Positions 25,311 through 34,486 are shown, counted from the stretch's first letter. The stretch is DNA of 36,382 bases from Acidobacteriaceae bacterium (GCA_025462925.1 JAOAPL010000083.1:1-36382), one strand, 5' to 3'. Made by a program: numbers and translations. The notes: a model not told the origin generated them from the letters alone.

Positions 25311-27061
25311 TTGCGCGTTGTGTTACGACCCGGGGCCTTACGACCCGGGGCCGCCCGAACAGAATCATCGACAATCGCTTCGACAATCTGGTCCATGATC
25401 TTCACCGCACCCTTGCCGGTGAGCTTGTGGTTGTTGCAGATGATCGAAAATGCCAGAGGCTCACCGCTGGCCGTTTCTGCGTATCCCGATAAGGCGTTGA
25501 CGTGTCCCAGCGTGCCTGTCTTGGCCCAGACATGGCCCTGGGCAAATGAGCCCTTCATGCGATTGGCCAGGGAACCATCCTCACCAGCGACGGGCAAGGT
25601 GCTGCGGAAGGCCTGCCGCCAACTGGCGGCGGTGTTGGGAGAGTCCGCAAATCGGAGCAACTTCACCACCGCGCGAGGCGTAGCAAGGTCCTCTCGGGAA
25701 AGGCCGGAGCCGTCATAGAAGACGTATTCCTCGGGCGCGATTCCCGCCGAAGCAAGCACGCGTTTCAGCACTTCAAGAGAGGCGTCGAGAGTGGGCGCTG
25801 CACCCTTTTCGTGTCCCAAAAGTCGCAAGGTCAGCTCCGCGTGCAGGTTCTGGCTGATCTTGTTGATGACGCGCAAGTCATCAGATAGCGGCCCCGAATC
25901 CCTGCTGGCGAGAACCGTGCGCTGTGGCTCAACCGGCTTTGGCGCAATTGGGAGATCAGGGCCGCCCCCTTTTGAGGCTGGCTCAGCATCCGGTGTACTT
26001 CCTTTGGGCAGAACCGCAGTGACGACAGGGCTCGCAAGGCTGGCAAGATAAAAGTGATTGACGCGTTGTTTGCCGCTGATGGTCACACCGCGTTTTTCCA
26101 GCATGCTGCGGAAGATCTGTGCGGCAAAATCCGCTGGATCGTCGATCGCCAGGGCTTCAGAATTTCCTGGGTCGTCAAGCGGAACGGTGCCCCAAAGCAT
26201 CAGCTTGTGTGACCCCACCTGGCGATCCATTGAAACTTTTCTAGGACCCGAGCCAGCTGCCACGGTAGTGATCCGGTTGTCTACTTCGTAGTAAGTGGAG
26301 TCGGGATCGAACTTGATTAAAGCGCGATCACCGATTGTGCTACCGGGCAAGACGTTGATGAAGATCACATTGTCATTCAGTGTCAATGCTGAGGCAGGCG
26401 CGCCGTCCTCCCACATAAGGTCATCCTGTGACCACCCTTCGCCGTAGCGCTCGAAGGCGTAGAAGGTGTCATCGCCAACGATGTCGCCGTCCACTGTTTT
26501 GAGCCCTTTTTGCACGACCTGGTCTGCGAGGTCTTCGAGCATCTTCAGCGGTGGCGTGGTGCGCGCGGTTTTTTGGAAATAGGGAAGCACACGCCCGGAA
26601 AGATTGGGATCGCCTCGTCCTACGAGGATGAGGTCGCCGGTGAGGCGTCCGTGGTTGTCGAGGGCACCGGAAGTTTCAACCGTGGTGTGATAGCGATAGT
26701 CGGGACCTAGCGTGGCTAGCGCGGCAGCGGTAGTGAACAATTTCACATTCGATGCCGGAGTAAAAAGCTTGTCCGCATTTTGTTCATAGATCGTCTGCCC
26801 GGTTGCGAGCGAGACCACGCTGATTCCCCAGAATCCGCGGGCGGCCTCGGTATCGGACAGGAGTTCGTCGATCTTTTTGCCGACTTTCTGGTAATGCGCT
26901 TTGCGTTGCGCACTAGTAAGCGGCTTGTGCGGGCTTGCTGACGAAGTCGATTTCAGAGTAGCTGGCGGCGAAGCTTGAGACCATGAAGGCGTGCATATGA
27001 GGCAGGAAAGAAGCGAAGCAAGTAGTGAAATCCGAACAAATGCGACCGGTGAACGCGACAT
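25307..27061 (-). CDS. dacB: D-alanyl-D-alanine carboxypeptidase/endopeptidase (PBP4, S13 family)
   Basis: Signal peptide, TPASNVKLFT (SxxK), YDGSGLSRED, AKTGTLGHVNALSGY (KTG). Start MSRSPVAF at 27061 preferred over 27097. Confidence 0.92.
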   Translation of the reverse strand: MSRSPVAFVRISLLASLLSCLICTPSWSQASPPATLKSTSSASPHKPLTSAQRKAHYQKVGKKIDELLSDTEAARGFWGISVVSLATGQTIYEQNADKLFTPASNVKLFTTAAALATLGPDYRYHTTVETSGALDNHGRLTGDLILVGRGDPNLSGRVLPYFQKTARTTPPLKMLEDLADQVVQKGLKTVDGDIVGDDTFYAFERYGEGWSQDDLMWEDGAPASALTLNDNVIFINVLPGSTIGDRALIKFDPDSTYYEVDNRITTVAAGSGPRKVSMDRQVGSHKLMLWGTVPLDDPGNSEALAIDDPADFAAQIFRSMLEKRGVTISGKQRVNHFYLASLASPVVTAVLPKGSTPDAEPASKGGGPDLPIAPKPVEPQRTVLASRDSGPLSDDLRVINKISQNLHAELTLRLLGHEKGAAPTLDASLEVLKRVLASAGIAPEEYVFYDGSGLSREDLATPRAVVKLLRFADSPNTAASWRQAFRSTLPVAGEDGSLANRMKGSFAQGHVWAKTGTLGHVNALSGYAETASGEPLAFSIICNNHKLTGKGAVKIMDQIVEAIVDDSVRAAPGRKAPGRNTTRN

Positions 27062-27154
27062 AATGGAGATGATAATCCAGACACCTGTTTGCGGCAATCG
27101 GGTCTGAAATCTACTGTCGGCGGGTATAGTTGTTCAGGAAAGTCGTTCAAAAAA

Positions 27155-28036
27155 ATGAGGAAAGTACGTCCTACATTCGAATGGCAGCTCCGGACCCGCA
27201 CACTCGCGCTCGGTGAGCGGACGCTGGTAATGGGCATTGTCAACGTGACACCGGATTCGTTTTCCGATGGCGGTGAGTTCCTTTCGCGGGAAATGGCGAG
27301 CGAGCACGTTTTGCGATTGCTTCGCGAGGGAGCGGACATCATCGATATCGGAGGTGAATCGACGCGTCCGGGACAGAAGCAGCCAGTGACCGCGGAGATG
27401 GAGTTGGAGCGTGTGCTGCCTGTGATCGAGACGGTCCTCAAGGAAGCGCCCGGAGCCGTGATCTCCATCGACACCTACAAATCAGAAGTGGCCAGAGCGG
27501 CCGTGTCGGCGGGAGCTGAGATCGTGAACGACGTCTCCGGGCTGCGCTGGAATGCTGCCATGGCCAGCACTATCGCTAGTTTGAAGTGTGGCGTGGTGCT
27601 GATGCACATGAGAGGCCGTCCCGAAGGATGGCGGAACCTGCCGCCGCTTTCCGATGCTGTTGCGCTTGTAAAGAAAGAATTAGGCGAGATCGCTGAATCG
27701 GCGATGACGGCGGGAATTGCCCGAGAGAGCATCATGCTCGACCCCGGGTTCGGGTTCGGCAAGAACTACGACGAGAATTATCCACTGCTGGCGCAGTTCG
27801 ACGAACTGCATGAACTTGGATTCCCGCTGCTTTCGGGAACGTCAAGGAAATCGTTCATCGGGAAGACGATCTCCGGCGACGGGAAGCGCGTTTCACCCGA
27901 CGGGCGTTTGCATGGGAGTCTAGCGACACTCACGGCTTCCATACTGAAGGGCGCGCACGTGGTTCGCGTTCACGACGTTAAGCCTGCGGTTGAGGCGGCG
28001 AGAGTCGCGGACGCAATATTGGCTGCTACTACTTAG
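27155..28036 (+). CDS. folP: Dihydropteroate synthase
   Basis: VMGIVNVTPDSFSDGG, DIIDIGGESTRPG, LDPGFGFGKNYDEN, GTSRKSFIGK. ATG at 27155 preferred. Confidence 0.95.
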   Translation: MRKVRPTFEWQLRTRTLALGERTLVMGIVNVTPDSFSDGGEFLSREMASEHVLRLLREGADIIDIGGESTRPGQKQPVTAEMELERVLPVIETVLKEAPGAVISIDTYKSEVARAAVSAGAEIVNDVSGLRWNAAMASTIASLKCGVVLMHMRGRPEGWRNLPPLSDAVALVKKELGEIAESAMTAGIARESIMLDPGFGFGKNYDENYPLLAQFDELHELGFPLLSGTSRKSFIGKTISGDGKRVSPDGRLHGSLATLTASILKGAHVVRVHDVKPAVEAARVADAILAATT

Positions 28037-28038
28037 AC

Positions 28039-28557
28039 CTATTTGCTGCTGACCGGTCCGCTGATGCAATAGTGCAGCGTTGTGACCTGCGGATTGGCTT
28101 CGCCAAAAAACTGGACAATCGTCAGGCGGTCGTATTCGGAGTCAGACATATTCGGAGCAGGGGCTTGACCCGGTTTTGCATCGCCCGTGAGTGACTGCAC
28201 GATTTGCGGGACGGTGTTGCTGTGCCCAACGACCAGGACGTTTCCCGCCACAGCAGCTTTCTTCGCCAGCGCGGCGGTCTGAGCGACATCAGCAGCGGGG
28301 ACAACTGTCGCCGTCACTCCGGCCTGCTTCAACTCGGGTTCGGCGGTCTGTTGCGTGCGCTTGAACTCAGTGACAAATCCAGACTTGATCTGGGCATCGC
28401 GCAATGTGCGAGCCAGGCACTCTGCGCGTTTGAAACCAGCATCGCTCAAAGCCGTATCGCGCTCGCTGGAAGCCCTTTCTGCATGGCGCACAATGAAAAT
28501 CGACTGTGCATGCGCAGCAATGGCAGACAGCAAGAACACAATCACCAGTCTCTTCAT
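28039..28557 (-). CDS. Histidine phosphatase family protein (SixA-like, secreted)
   Basis: IFIVRHAERA (RHxE), LVVGHSNTVPQI, signal peptide. Confidence 0.87.
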   Translation of the reverse strand: MKRLVIVFLLSAIAAHAQSIFIVRHAERASSERDTALSDAGFKRAECLARTLRDAQIKSGFVTEFKRTQQTAEPELKQAGVTATVVPAADVAQTAALAKKAAVAGNVLVVGHSNTVPQIVQSLTGDAKPGQAPAPNMSDSEYDRLTIVQFFGEANPQVTTLHYCISGPVSSK

Positions 28558-28729
28558 TGTCTGTGGGCCTTTCCGGAGGGCTATGGATTTTCATTCTACT
28601 CTCGGCGCCATCAACTCTGTGGATGCGTGAGGAGGGACGCGCTCGAGGATGCAAAAATATTGAAAACATAGAGTGCAATCTGAAAATCAGGGGTTGAAGC
28701 TATCTAAAAGCGCTTCTGAGAGTGAATCT

Positions 28730-29833
28730 GTGAAATACAAACGCCTACCCGTCCTCGTCTTTTTTCTTTCCACCATTCCGCTGTGGAGCCAAGACCCGCC
28801 GACATTTTCATCGCAGGTGAAGGTGGTGAATGTGCCGGCAACAGTTCAGGAGAAGAAGGGAGAAACCGTTCGCAATCTGACCAAGGACGATTTCGTCCTG
28901 GAAGAGGATGGGCATCCGCAGACTATCCGCTATTTCACGCGGGAGAGCGATCTGCCACTCACGCTGGGGCTGCTTGTGGATACAAGCATGAGCCAACGCA
29001 ATGTTCTTGATCAGGAACGCACTGCCAGCCACAGCTTCCTCAATAACATGATGCGCCCGGAGAAGGACACGGCATTCATCATCCACTTCGATAAGGAAGT
29101 TGAGCTTCTTCAAGACGTCACTTCTTCACGCGACAAATTGGAAACGGCGTTGGAAAAACTTGAGGTGCCGGATCGAGATTCCGGGGGCGGAGGTCGCGGC
29201 GGCCCGGGCGGTGGTATGGGACGTAGAGGTGGTGGGGGCGGTGGCGGGACCATGCTCTACGACTCCGTTTTTCTTGCTGCGGACGAGGTCATGAAAAAAC
29301 AGCAGGGCCGGAAAGCGTTGATCATTCTGACCGACGGCGTTGATGAAGGCAGTAGGCTTTCGCTGGAGAAAGCGGTTGAGGCAGCGCAGCGCGGCGACAC
29401 CGTGGTCTATTCCATCCTGTTTGCGGACAAGGACGCGTACGGAGGTGGCGGCGGGTTTGGCGGACTCGGTGGAGGGATGGGCGGCGGCGGGATGGGCCGA
29501 GGAGGTGGGGGCGGAGGAATGGGCGGCGGCGGAATGGGTCGTCGAGGCGGCGGTGGAGGCGGTGGGCAGCAATCTCCGCGGGAGCCACGCCCCAATGGAA
29601 AGAAAGTGCTGGAACGGATATCGAACGAGACCGGCGGCAGCATGTTCGAAGTCTCAAAGAAGCTGCCGCTCGAGCAGATCTATGCGCGGATCGAGGAAGA
29701 ACTGCGCAGCCAATACAGCCTGGGCTTCACTCCAGACAAAACCGATGCGACAGCTGGATATCACAAGATCCATCTCACGACGAAGCAGAAGGGCCTCACC
29801 GTACGGACGAGAGACGGATACTATGCGGACTAA
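28730..29833 (+). CDS. VWA-domain (VWFA-related) secreted protein with glycine-rich inserts
   Basis: LVDTSMSQRN (MIDAS DxSxS), ALIILTDGVDEGS, FTPDK...TTKQKGLTVRTRDGY tail; Gly/Met/Arg-rich tracts. Start uncertain (GTG 28730 or ATG 28673). Confidence 0.87.
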   Translation: MKYKRLPVLVFFLSTIPLWSQDPPTFSSQVKVVNVPATVQEKKGETVRNLTKDDFVLEEDGHPQTIRYFTRESDLPLTLGLLVDTSMSQRNVLDQERTASHSFLNNMMRPEKDTAFIIHFDKEVELLQDVTSSRDKLETALEKLEVPDRDSGGGGRGGPGGGMGRRGGGGGGGTMLYDSVFLAADEVMKKQQGRKALIILTDGVDEGSRLSLEKAVEAAQRGDTVVYSILFADKDAYGGGGGFGGLGGGMGGGGMGRGGGGGGMGGGGMGRRGGGGGGGQQSPREPRPNGKKVLERISNETGGSMFEVSKKLPLEQIYARIEEELRSQYSLGFTPDKTDATAGYHKIHLTTKQKGLTVRTRDGYYAD

Positions 29834-29836
29834 GAA

Positions 29837-30832
29837 TTACCGGTGCGTCCCCAGCGGAGGTACGTCACTTTCACTTCGGTCCTTTACGACGTGGAGAATA
29901 CTGCTTTGAATGTTGGACATGACAGCATCCGTCCACATTCGAGCATACCAATTGAAATCCGTCGAAAGCCGGTGCCGGCTATACAGGTGTAAGCGGGTGT
30001 CACCGTTGGGAAGCGGTTCAAGATAATATTCGCCACGCAGCACATCAAAGAATGGGCCACCAACCCGAACATGATCGTCCAAAGTGGTCTTAGGTAGTTG
30101 GTCCGTATCCGCTCGGATCGTGAATCCCAGGCGACGTTCAAAGTCCCATACGTCGATTGTCTCAATGAATAGCACGCCGCCAGCAAAAGTTGCATGCCGC
30201 ACGCCACCCACTCCAGGGTAAGACAAAGTCGCCTCTAAAGGATGAGGGAAGCCTATCCTGTAGCTCCATGAAACAGGCAATTCACTGGACGAAATCGCCC
30301 GAACTCTCTCGATGTTCTTCCAAACAACAGCTTTGGGCGCATGAACCTCGACAATGTTCTCAACAGTCCTGATGTCATCAGTCGCAAGCAGCTTCTGTTC
30401 CCAGGGATTCGTGAGCATGGGAAGGAACAGCACGCCCATCAATAACGCATTTTTAGCGCGAGCTGAATGTTGTGATCTCCCAACCAAACCGCCGACAATT
30501 CCCCCTAGGCTGGCCAGTACGAAGCCGACGGGAATGAAAAAGACTGCGCAAATCAATCCTTCCCAAACCACAAGTAAAGTTGCTGCTGTCGCCGCGAGTA
30601 CTGGGATACAAGGCATGAATATCCACACGCTAGTGCGCTGCGGTTCATCGCGTTCGACCAGGAAAATGGATAGGAACCCAATCGCAAAGGGCACTACGAA
30701 AATGAAGCCTATCGACATGATAGGCACTACATCCTTCAGCCAGTGAGTCTGAGTCCCCACGCGCAAGAGCAATCCATAAACAACTCCGGCAGCAATAGAA
30801 GAAAGAAAAGCGCGTGGATCTTGCTCTGTCAT
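29837..30832 (-). CDS. Membrane protein with a C-terminal SRPBCC/polyketide-cyclase-like domain
   Basis: Several N-terminal hydrophobic helices, then VENIVEVHAPKAVVWKNIERV...GEYYLEPLPNGDTRLHLYSRHRL. Confidence 0.65.
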   Translation of the reverse strand: MTEQDPRAFLSSIAAGVVYGLLLRVGTQTHWLKDVVPIMSIGFIFVVPFAIGFLSIFLVERDEPQRTSVWIFMPCIPVLAATAATLLVVWEGLICAVFFIPVGFVLASLGGIVGGLVGRSQHSARAKNALLMGVLFLPMLTNPWEQKLLATDDIRTVENIVEVHAPKAVVWKNIERVRAISSSELPVSWSYRIGFPHPLEATLSYPGVGGVRHATFAGGVLFIETIDVWDFERRLGFTIRADTDQLPKTTLDDHVRVGGPFFDVLRGEYYLEPLPNGDTRLHLYSRHRLSTDFNWYARMWTDAVMSNIQSSILHVVKDRSESDVPPLGTHR

Positions 30833-30876
30833 TGCGACATCCTACGCTGAACGAAGAAAATGACAGAGGAGTTTAA

Positions 30877-31302
30877 TCAGCGGCGTTGCTTGAGCATACC
30901 GAGGATTTCCTGGAGTCCGGCACGGACCTGTTTCAGTCCGTTCGTTCTTGAGGGCACGACAAAGGGAAGCGCGGTCTGAGACTTGGACGGCTTCGATTCC
31001 ATCTTCAGATGTTGGCGAGCGCCGGCAATGGTGAATCCCTCTTCGTGTAAAAGTTTCTTGATGCGCACGAGGTGTTCGACATCGCGCTGCCGATAGAGGC
31101 GTTGTCCCTTGCTGCTCTTCTTGGGACTGAGCTGCGAAAATTCTGTCTCCCAGAAGCGCAGCACATACGCGGGCAAATCGCAAAGCTTCGCGACTTCGCC
31201 GATACGAAAATAGAGCTTGTCAGGAATGACGATGTCATCCGCCCTGCCGTTTTTCGCTGGCTTAATCTTGGTCTTCATCTTTGCTTGTGCGCGCATGGAC
31301 AA
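30877..31302 (-). CDS. MerR-family transcriptional regulator
   Basis: YFRIGEVAKLCDLPAYVLRFWETEFSQLSPKKSSKGQRLYRQRDVEHLVRIKKLLHEEGFTIAGARQHL. Confidence 0.92.
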   Translation of the reverse strand: MSMRAQAKMKTKIKPAKNGRADDIVIPDKLYFRIGEVAKLCDLPAYVLRFWETEFSQLSPKKSSKGQRLYRQRDVEHLVRIKKLLHEEGFTIAGARQHLKMESKPSKSQTALPFVVPSRTNGLKQVRAGLQEILGMLKQRR

Positions 31303-31421
31303 TTTGGATGCAGAAGACGCAGTCGAGTAGCGAGATAGTACGGCGGCGGAGCGGCGTCGGTCAATAGGGGAAGGCGCTCGCAGCTGCCGTCTTTTAGCTT
31401 TAAGTGTTCACAGCAAAATAA

Positions 31422-31449
31422 AAAGGCCTTCGCCTTAGCGAAGACCTTT
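31422..31449 (-). terminator. Rho-independent terminator of the Lys-rich micro-ORF
   Basis: Minus strand: AAAGGTCTTCGC-TAAG-GCGAAGGCCTTT then TTATTTT; the single imperfect position is a U-G wobble only on the minus-strand RNA (C/A mismatch on plus). Confidence 0.88.
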
Positions 31450-31487
31450 GGAACTGAGGGCTCCCTTGAAGAGGCCTCAAACAAGAA

Positions 31488-31538
31488 CTACTTCTTTTTC
31501 TTGGCGGCTTTCTTTGCTGCCTTTTTCTTCGTTGCCAT
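31488..31538 (-). CDS. 16-aa Lys/Ala-rich micropeptide MATKKKAAKKAAKKKK
   Basis: ATG at 31538 to TAG at 31488; GGAGG at 31553-31549, 10 nt upstream of the start; terminator 38 nt past the stop. Too short for the supplied ORF track. Confidence 0.72.
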   Translation of the reverse strand: MATKKKAAKKAAKKKK

Positions 31539-31628
31539 GTGAGTGAATCCTCCAGTTAGATTTAGTTCCCGAGGCCCAAGTTACTCAAGTGCCGCTATAA
31601 GCAGTACTTGAGAGAACTCTAGTACTAG

Positions 31629-31657
31629 ATATTGGGGCCGCTGTAAGGTCATGTCAA
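31629..31657 (-). promoter_or_regulatory. Candidate sigma-70-type promoter for the micro-ORF
   Basis: TTGACA (31657-31652), 17-nt spacer, CAATAT (31634-31629) on the minus strand. The -10 is weak (3/6). Confidence 0.45.
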
Positions 31658-31751
31658 GAAAAATTCACACAATTCTGATTATTTTTTAGGTACACGATTT
31701 CCAGTGCAGTGGAGAGTTGGGAGCTTTGACGTAAACTTCTTCACGACCCAC

Positions 31752-33356
31752 ATGACCAGCGATCCCATCGAACTTGAGATTTTCAAAAACATTTTCCACT
31801 CGATAGCCGAAGAGATGGGAGCGGCGCTGCGCCGCACCGCATTCTCGCCCAACATCAAAGAGCGTCGCGATTATTCTTGCGCCGTCTTCGACTCAGCGGG
31901 CGAAGTGGTGGCGATGGGCGACCACATGCCCGTTCATCTCGGCTCCATGCCGATGTCTGTGCGGGCGGCGATCGACGATCTGCAACTGGGGCCGGGCGAT
32001 GTGGCCATTCTCAACGATCCGTTTCGGGGCGGCACTCACTTGCCGGACATCACACTAGTAGCGCCGGTGTTCGTGGCGAACAAAAAGACCCGCAATTGCG
32101 CTCCAGATTTTTATGTCGCATCGCGGGCACATCATGCAGATGTTGGTGGGACATATCCGGGATCGATGGGCTTGTGCACGGAGATCTATCAAGAGGGCGT
32201 GCGCATCCCGCCAATCAAGCTCGTCGTGAATGGCGAGATAGAGCGCGAGGTGCTCGCGCTGTTGCTGAACAATGTGCGCACACCGCAGGAGCGCGAAGGC
32301 GACCTGGGCGCGCAGATCGCCGCGTGTCATACGGGAGCGACGCGCTTGCAGCAGGTGGCGGCCCGTTATGGAGCAGCGCGGATGGCGGCGGCCATGCGTG
32401 AGCTGCATTCCTATTCGGAGAGAATGATGCGCTCGTTCCTGGCGCAGATCCCGTCAGGCACATACATTGCGGAAGATTTCCTGGACGATGACGGCGTAAG
32501 TGATGAGCCGGTGCGCATTGCGGTGAAGATCACGGTTCACGCCGGGAAGAAAAACTCGGAACAGGTGACGGTAGATTTCACCGGCAGCAGTCCGCAGGTG
32601 CGGGGAAGCATCAATGCCGTGGAAGCCATCACCTACTCGGCGTGCTTTTATGTCTTCCGCTGTCTGCTGGCGGAGGATGTTCCGGCAACGGCGGGACTGA
32701 TGCGTCCGCTGAGGATGGTGTCGCCGGTTGGGAGTGTGGTGAATGCACAGCCTCCTGCGGCGGTTGCGGGCGGAAATGTAGAAACATCCCAGCGCATAGT
32801 CGATGTTTTGTTACGCGCGCTGGCACAGGCGATTCCTGATCGCATCCCGGCTGCGTCTTCGGGGACGATGAACAATTTGACCATCGGCGGAATGGACGAT
32901 CGCAATCCATCTGATGTGCATCCGTTTGCTTATTACGAAACCGTGGCCGGCGGGATGGGTGCGCGACCCGGCAAAGACGGTGTTCCCGCCGTGCACACGC
33001 ACATGACGAACTCGTTGAACACTCCGGCCGAGGCGCTGGAACATGCGTATCCCATTCGCGTGACCGAGTATTCCGTCCGCAAGAACAGTGGCGGCGCGGG
33101 AAAGCATCGCGGCGGTGATGGAACCGTGCGCGAAGTCGAGTTGCTCTCCGATGCGCAGGTCACGCTGCTTGCGGATCGGCGCAAGCGCGGGCCGTATGGA
33201 TTGAACGGCGGCGATGATGGGGCCACGGGCAAGACAGAAGTCCTGCACGCGGATGGAACGCGCCGAGCGCTTCCAGGAAAGTGCAGCGTGCAATTGAAGA
33301 AGGGCGACAAAGTAAGGATATCGACATCAGGAGGTGGGGGATGGGGGAAGAGATGA
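31752..33356 (+). CDS. Hydantoinase B / oxoprolinase family protein (HyuB-like)
   Basis: DPIELEIFKNIFHSIAEEMGAALRRTAFSPNIKERRDYSCAVFD, NDPFRGGTHLPDITLV, GGAGKHRGGDG. ATG at 31752 preferred. Confidence 0.93.
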   Translation: MTSDPIELEIFKNIFHSIAEEMGAALRRTAFSPNIKERRDYSCAVFDSAGEVVAMGDHMPVHLGSMPMSVRAAIDDLQLGPGDVAILNDPFRGGTHLPDITLVAPVFVANKKTRNCAPDFYVASRAHHADVGGTYPGSMGLCTEIYQEGVRIPPIKLVVNGEIEREVLALLLNNVRTPQEREGDLGAQIAACHTGATRLQQVAARYGAARMAAAMRELHSYSERMMRSFLAQIPSGTYIAEDFLDDDGVSDEPVRIAVKITVHAGKKNSEQVTVDFTGSSPQVRGSINAVEAITYSACFYVFRCLLAEDVPATAGLMRPLRMVSPVGSVVNAQPPAAVAGGNVETSQRIVDVLLRALAQAIPDRIPAASSGTMNNLTIGGMDDRNPSDVHPFAYYETVAGGMGARPGKDGVPAVHTHMTNSLNTPAEALEHAYPIRVTEYSVRKNSGGAGKHRGGDGTVREVELLSDAQVTLLADRRKRGPYGLNGGDDGATGKTEVLHADGTRRALPGKCSVQLKKGDKVRISTSGGGGWGKR

Positions 33357-33895
33357 TCGCCAAAAGCTTTCTTGAGGATTCAATCAAGATGTTCCGGCAG
33401 TACAAGAAACTGGCAGAGAAGGCCATTGCGCAATTGCCGGACCCCGACCGGGATCTTTTCTTTACGCCGGACGAGGAATCCAACAGCATCGCAATAACGA
33501 TGAAACACATGGCGGGCAATATGCGCTCGCGATGGAGAGACTTTCTGACATCTGACGGCGAGAAGCCAGACCGCAATCGCGACAGCGAGTTCGAGATTGC
33601 AAGCACGGAAAACCGTGAAGCGATAATGCGAATTTGGGAAGAGGGATGGGCGTGCGTCTTCGAAGCACTCGAGCCGCTGAAGCCCGAAGATCTTTCCCGA
33701 ACTGTGCTGATCCGGCACGAGCCGCATACGGTGCTTCAAGCAATAAACCGGCAACTGGCGCACTATCCCTACCACATTGGACAGATTGTCTATTTGGCGC
33801 GGCATATCACTGAGAAAAATTGGACGTCGCTGAGTGTGCCTCGCGGACAATCAGATGCATTCAACGCAAAGATGGTGGAGAAGTATAAGAAATGA
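33341..33895 (+). CDS. DinB/DUF1572-like protein
   Basis: SIAITMKHMAGNMRSRWRDFLTSDGEKPDRNRDSEFE and LAHYPYHIGQIVYLARH; overlaps the hyuB-like stop. Start 33341 or 33353. Confidence 0.8.
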   Translation: MGEEMIAKSFLEDSIKMFRQYKKLAEKAIAQLPDPDRDLFFTPDEESNSIAITMKHMAGNMRSRWRDFLTSDGEKPDRNRDSEFEIASTENREAIMRIWEEGWACVFEALEPLKPEDLSRTVLIRHEPHTVLQAINRQLAHYPYHIGQIVYLARHITEKNWTSLSVPRGQSDAFNAKMVEKYKK

Positions 33896-34389
33896 ACCGG
33901 GAGACAATGATCAGAATCGTTAAGAAGTTAACATTTATCTGCATTGTCGTTTTTCTCTCGCCTGCTTGCTATGCGCTTGAAAAGGAGGTGATACCGCCGG
34001 GACTTTCGTCAGCGCTGGCGATTTTGCGTTCGGGAGCAGTCCGTAGAATTGAGCTCTATTACACGCCCGAGGACATTCTGACGCGGTCGGCAACTTCGTC
34101 CGAGCGCCTGATCAGTGGCTCTCAATACAAGGTCATATTGCAATATCCCTCTCAACAATTTCTTAACAAGGTCGTGGACGCGCTTCGTTCCGAGAGATTT
34201 GCGACGACGGTTGAAGACAGCGTGGATGTACGACTCGGAGTTCTAATGTTTACTGAGTCCGATAAAACTGCCGTCTCCTTGTACTTTGATCAACTCGGGC
34301 GAAAATGCACATTCGGTGGCGTACCCTATGCGGCAGGTGGCCCTCTTCGAGCATTGTTTCGCGATCGTTTGGTTCAACTGCCGCGTTAG
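33892..34389 (+). CDS. Hypothetical secreted protein
   Basis: Hydrophobic N-terminus LTFICIVVFLSPACYA; ATGA overlap with the upstream gene. Confidence 0.7.
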   Translation: MNRETMIRIVKKLTFICIVVFLSPACYALEKEVIPPGLSSALAILRSGAVRRIELYYTPEDILTRSATSSERLISGSQYKVILQYPSQQFLNKVVDALRSERFATTVEDSVDVRLGVLMFTESDKTAVSLYFDQLGRKCTFGGVPYAAGGPLRALFRDRLVQLPR

Positions 34390-34486
34390 ACTTTGCTGCC
34401 AGTTCTTCTGCGATAGAATAGAAGGTTTTCTGCTGCAATCCTAAGCTCGACATACGCCAGCGGAACCCAAAGGAATCATTCATCCA

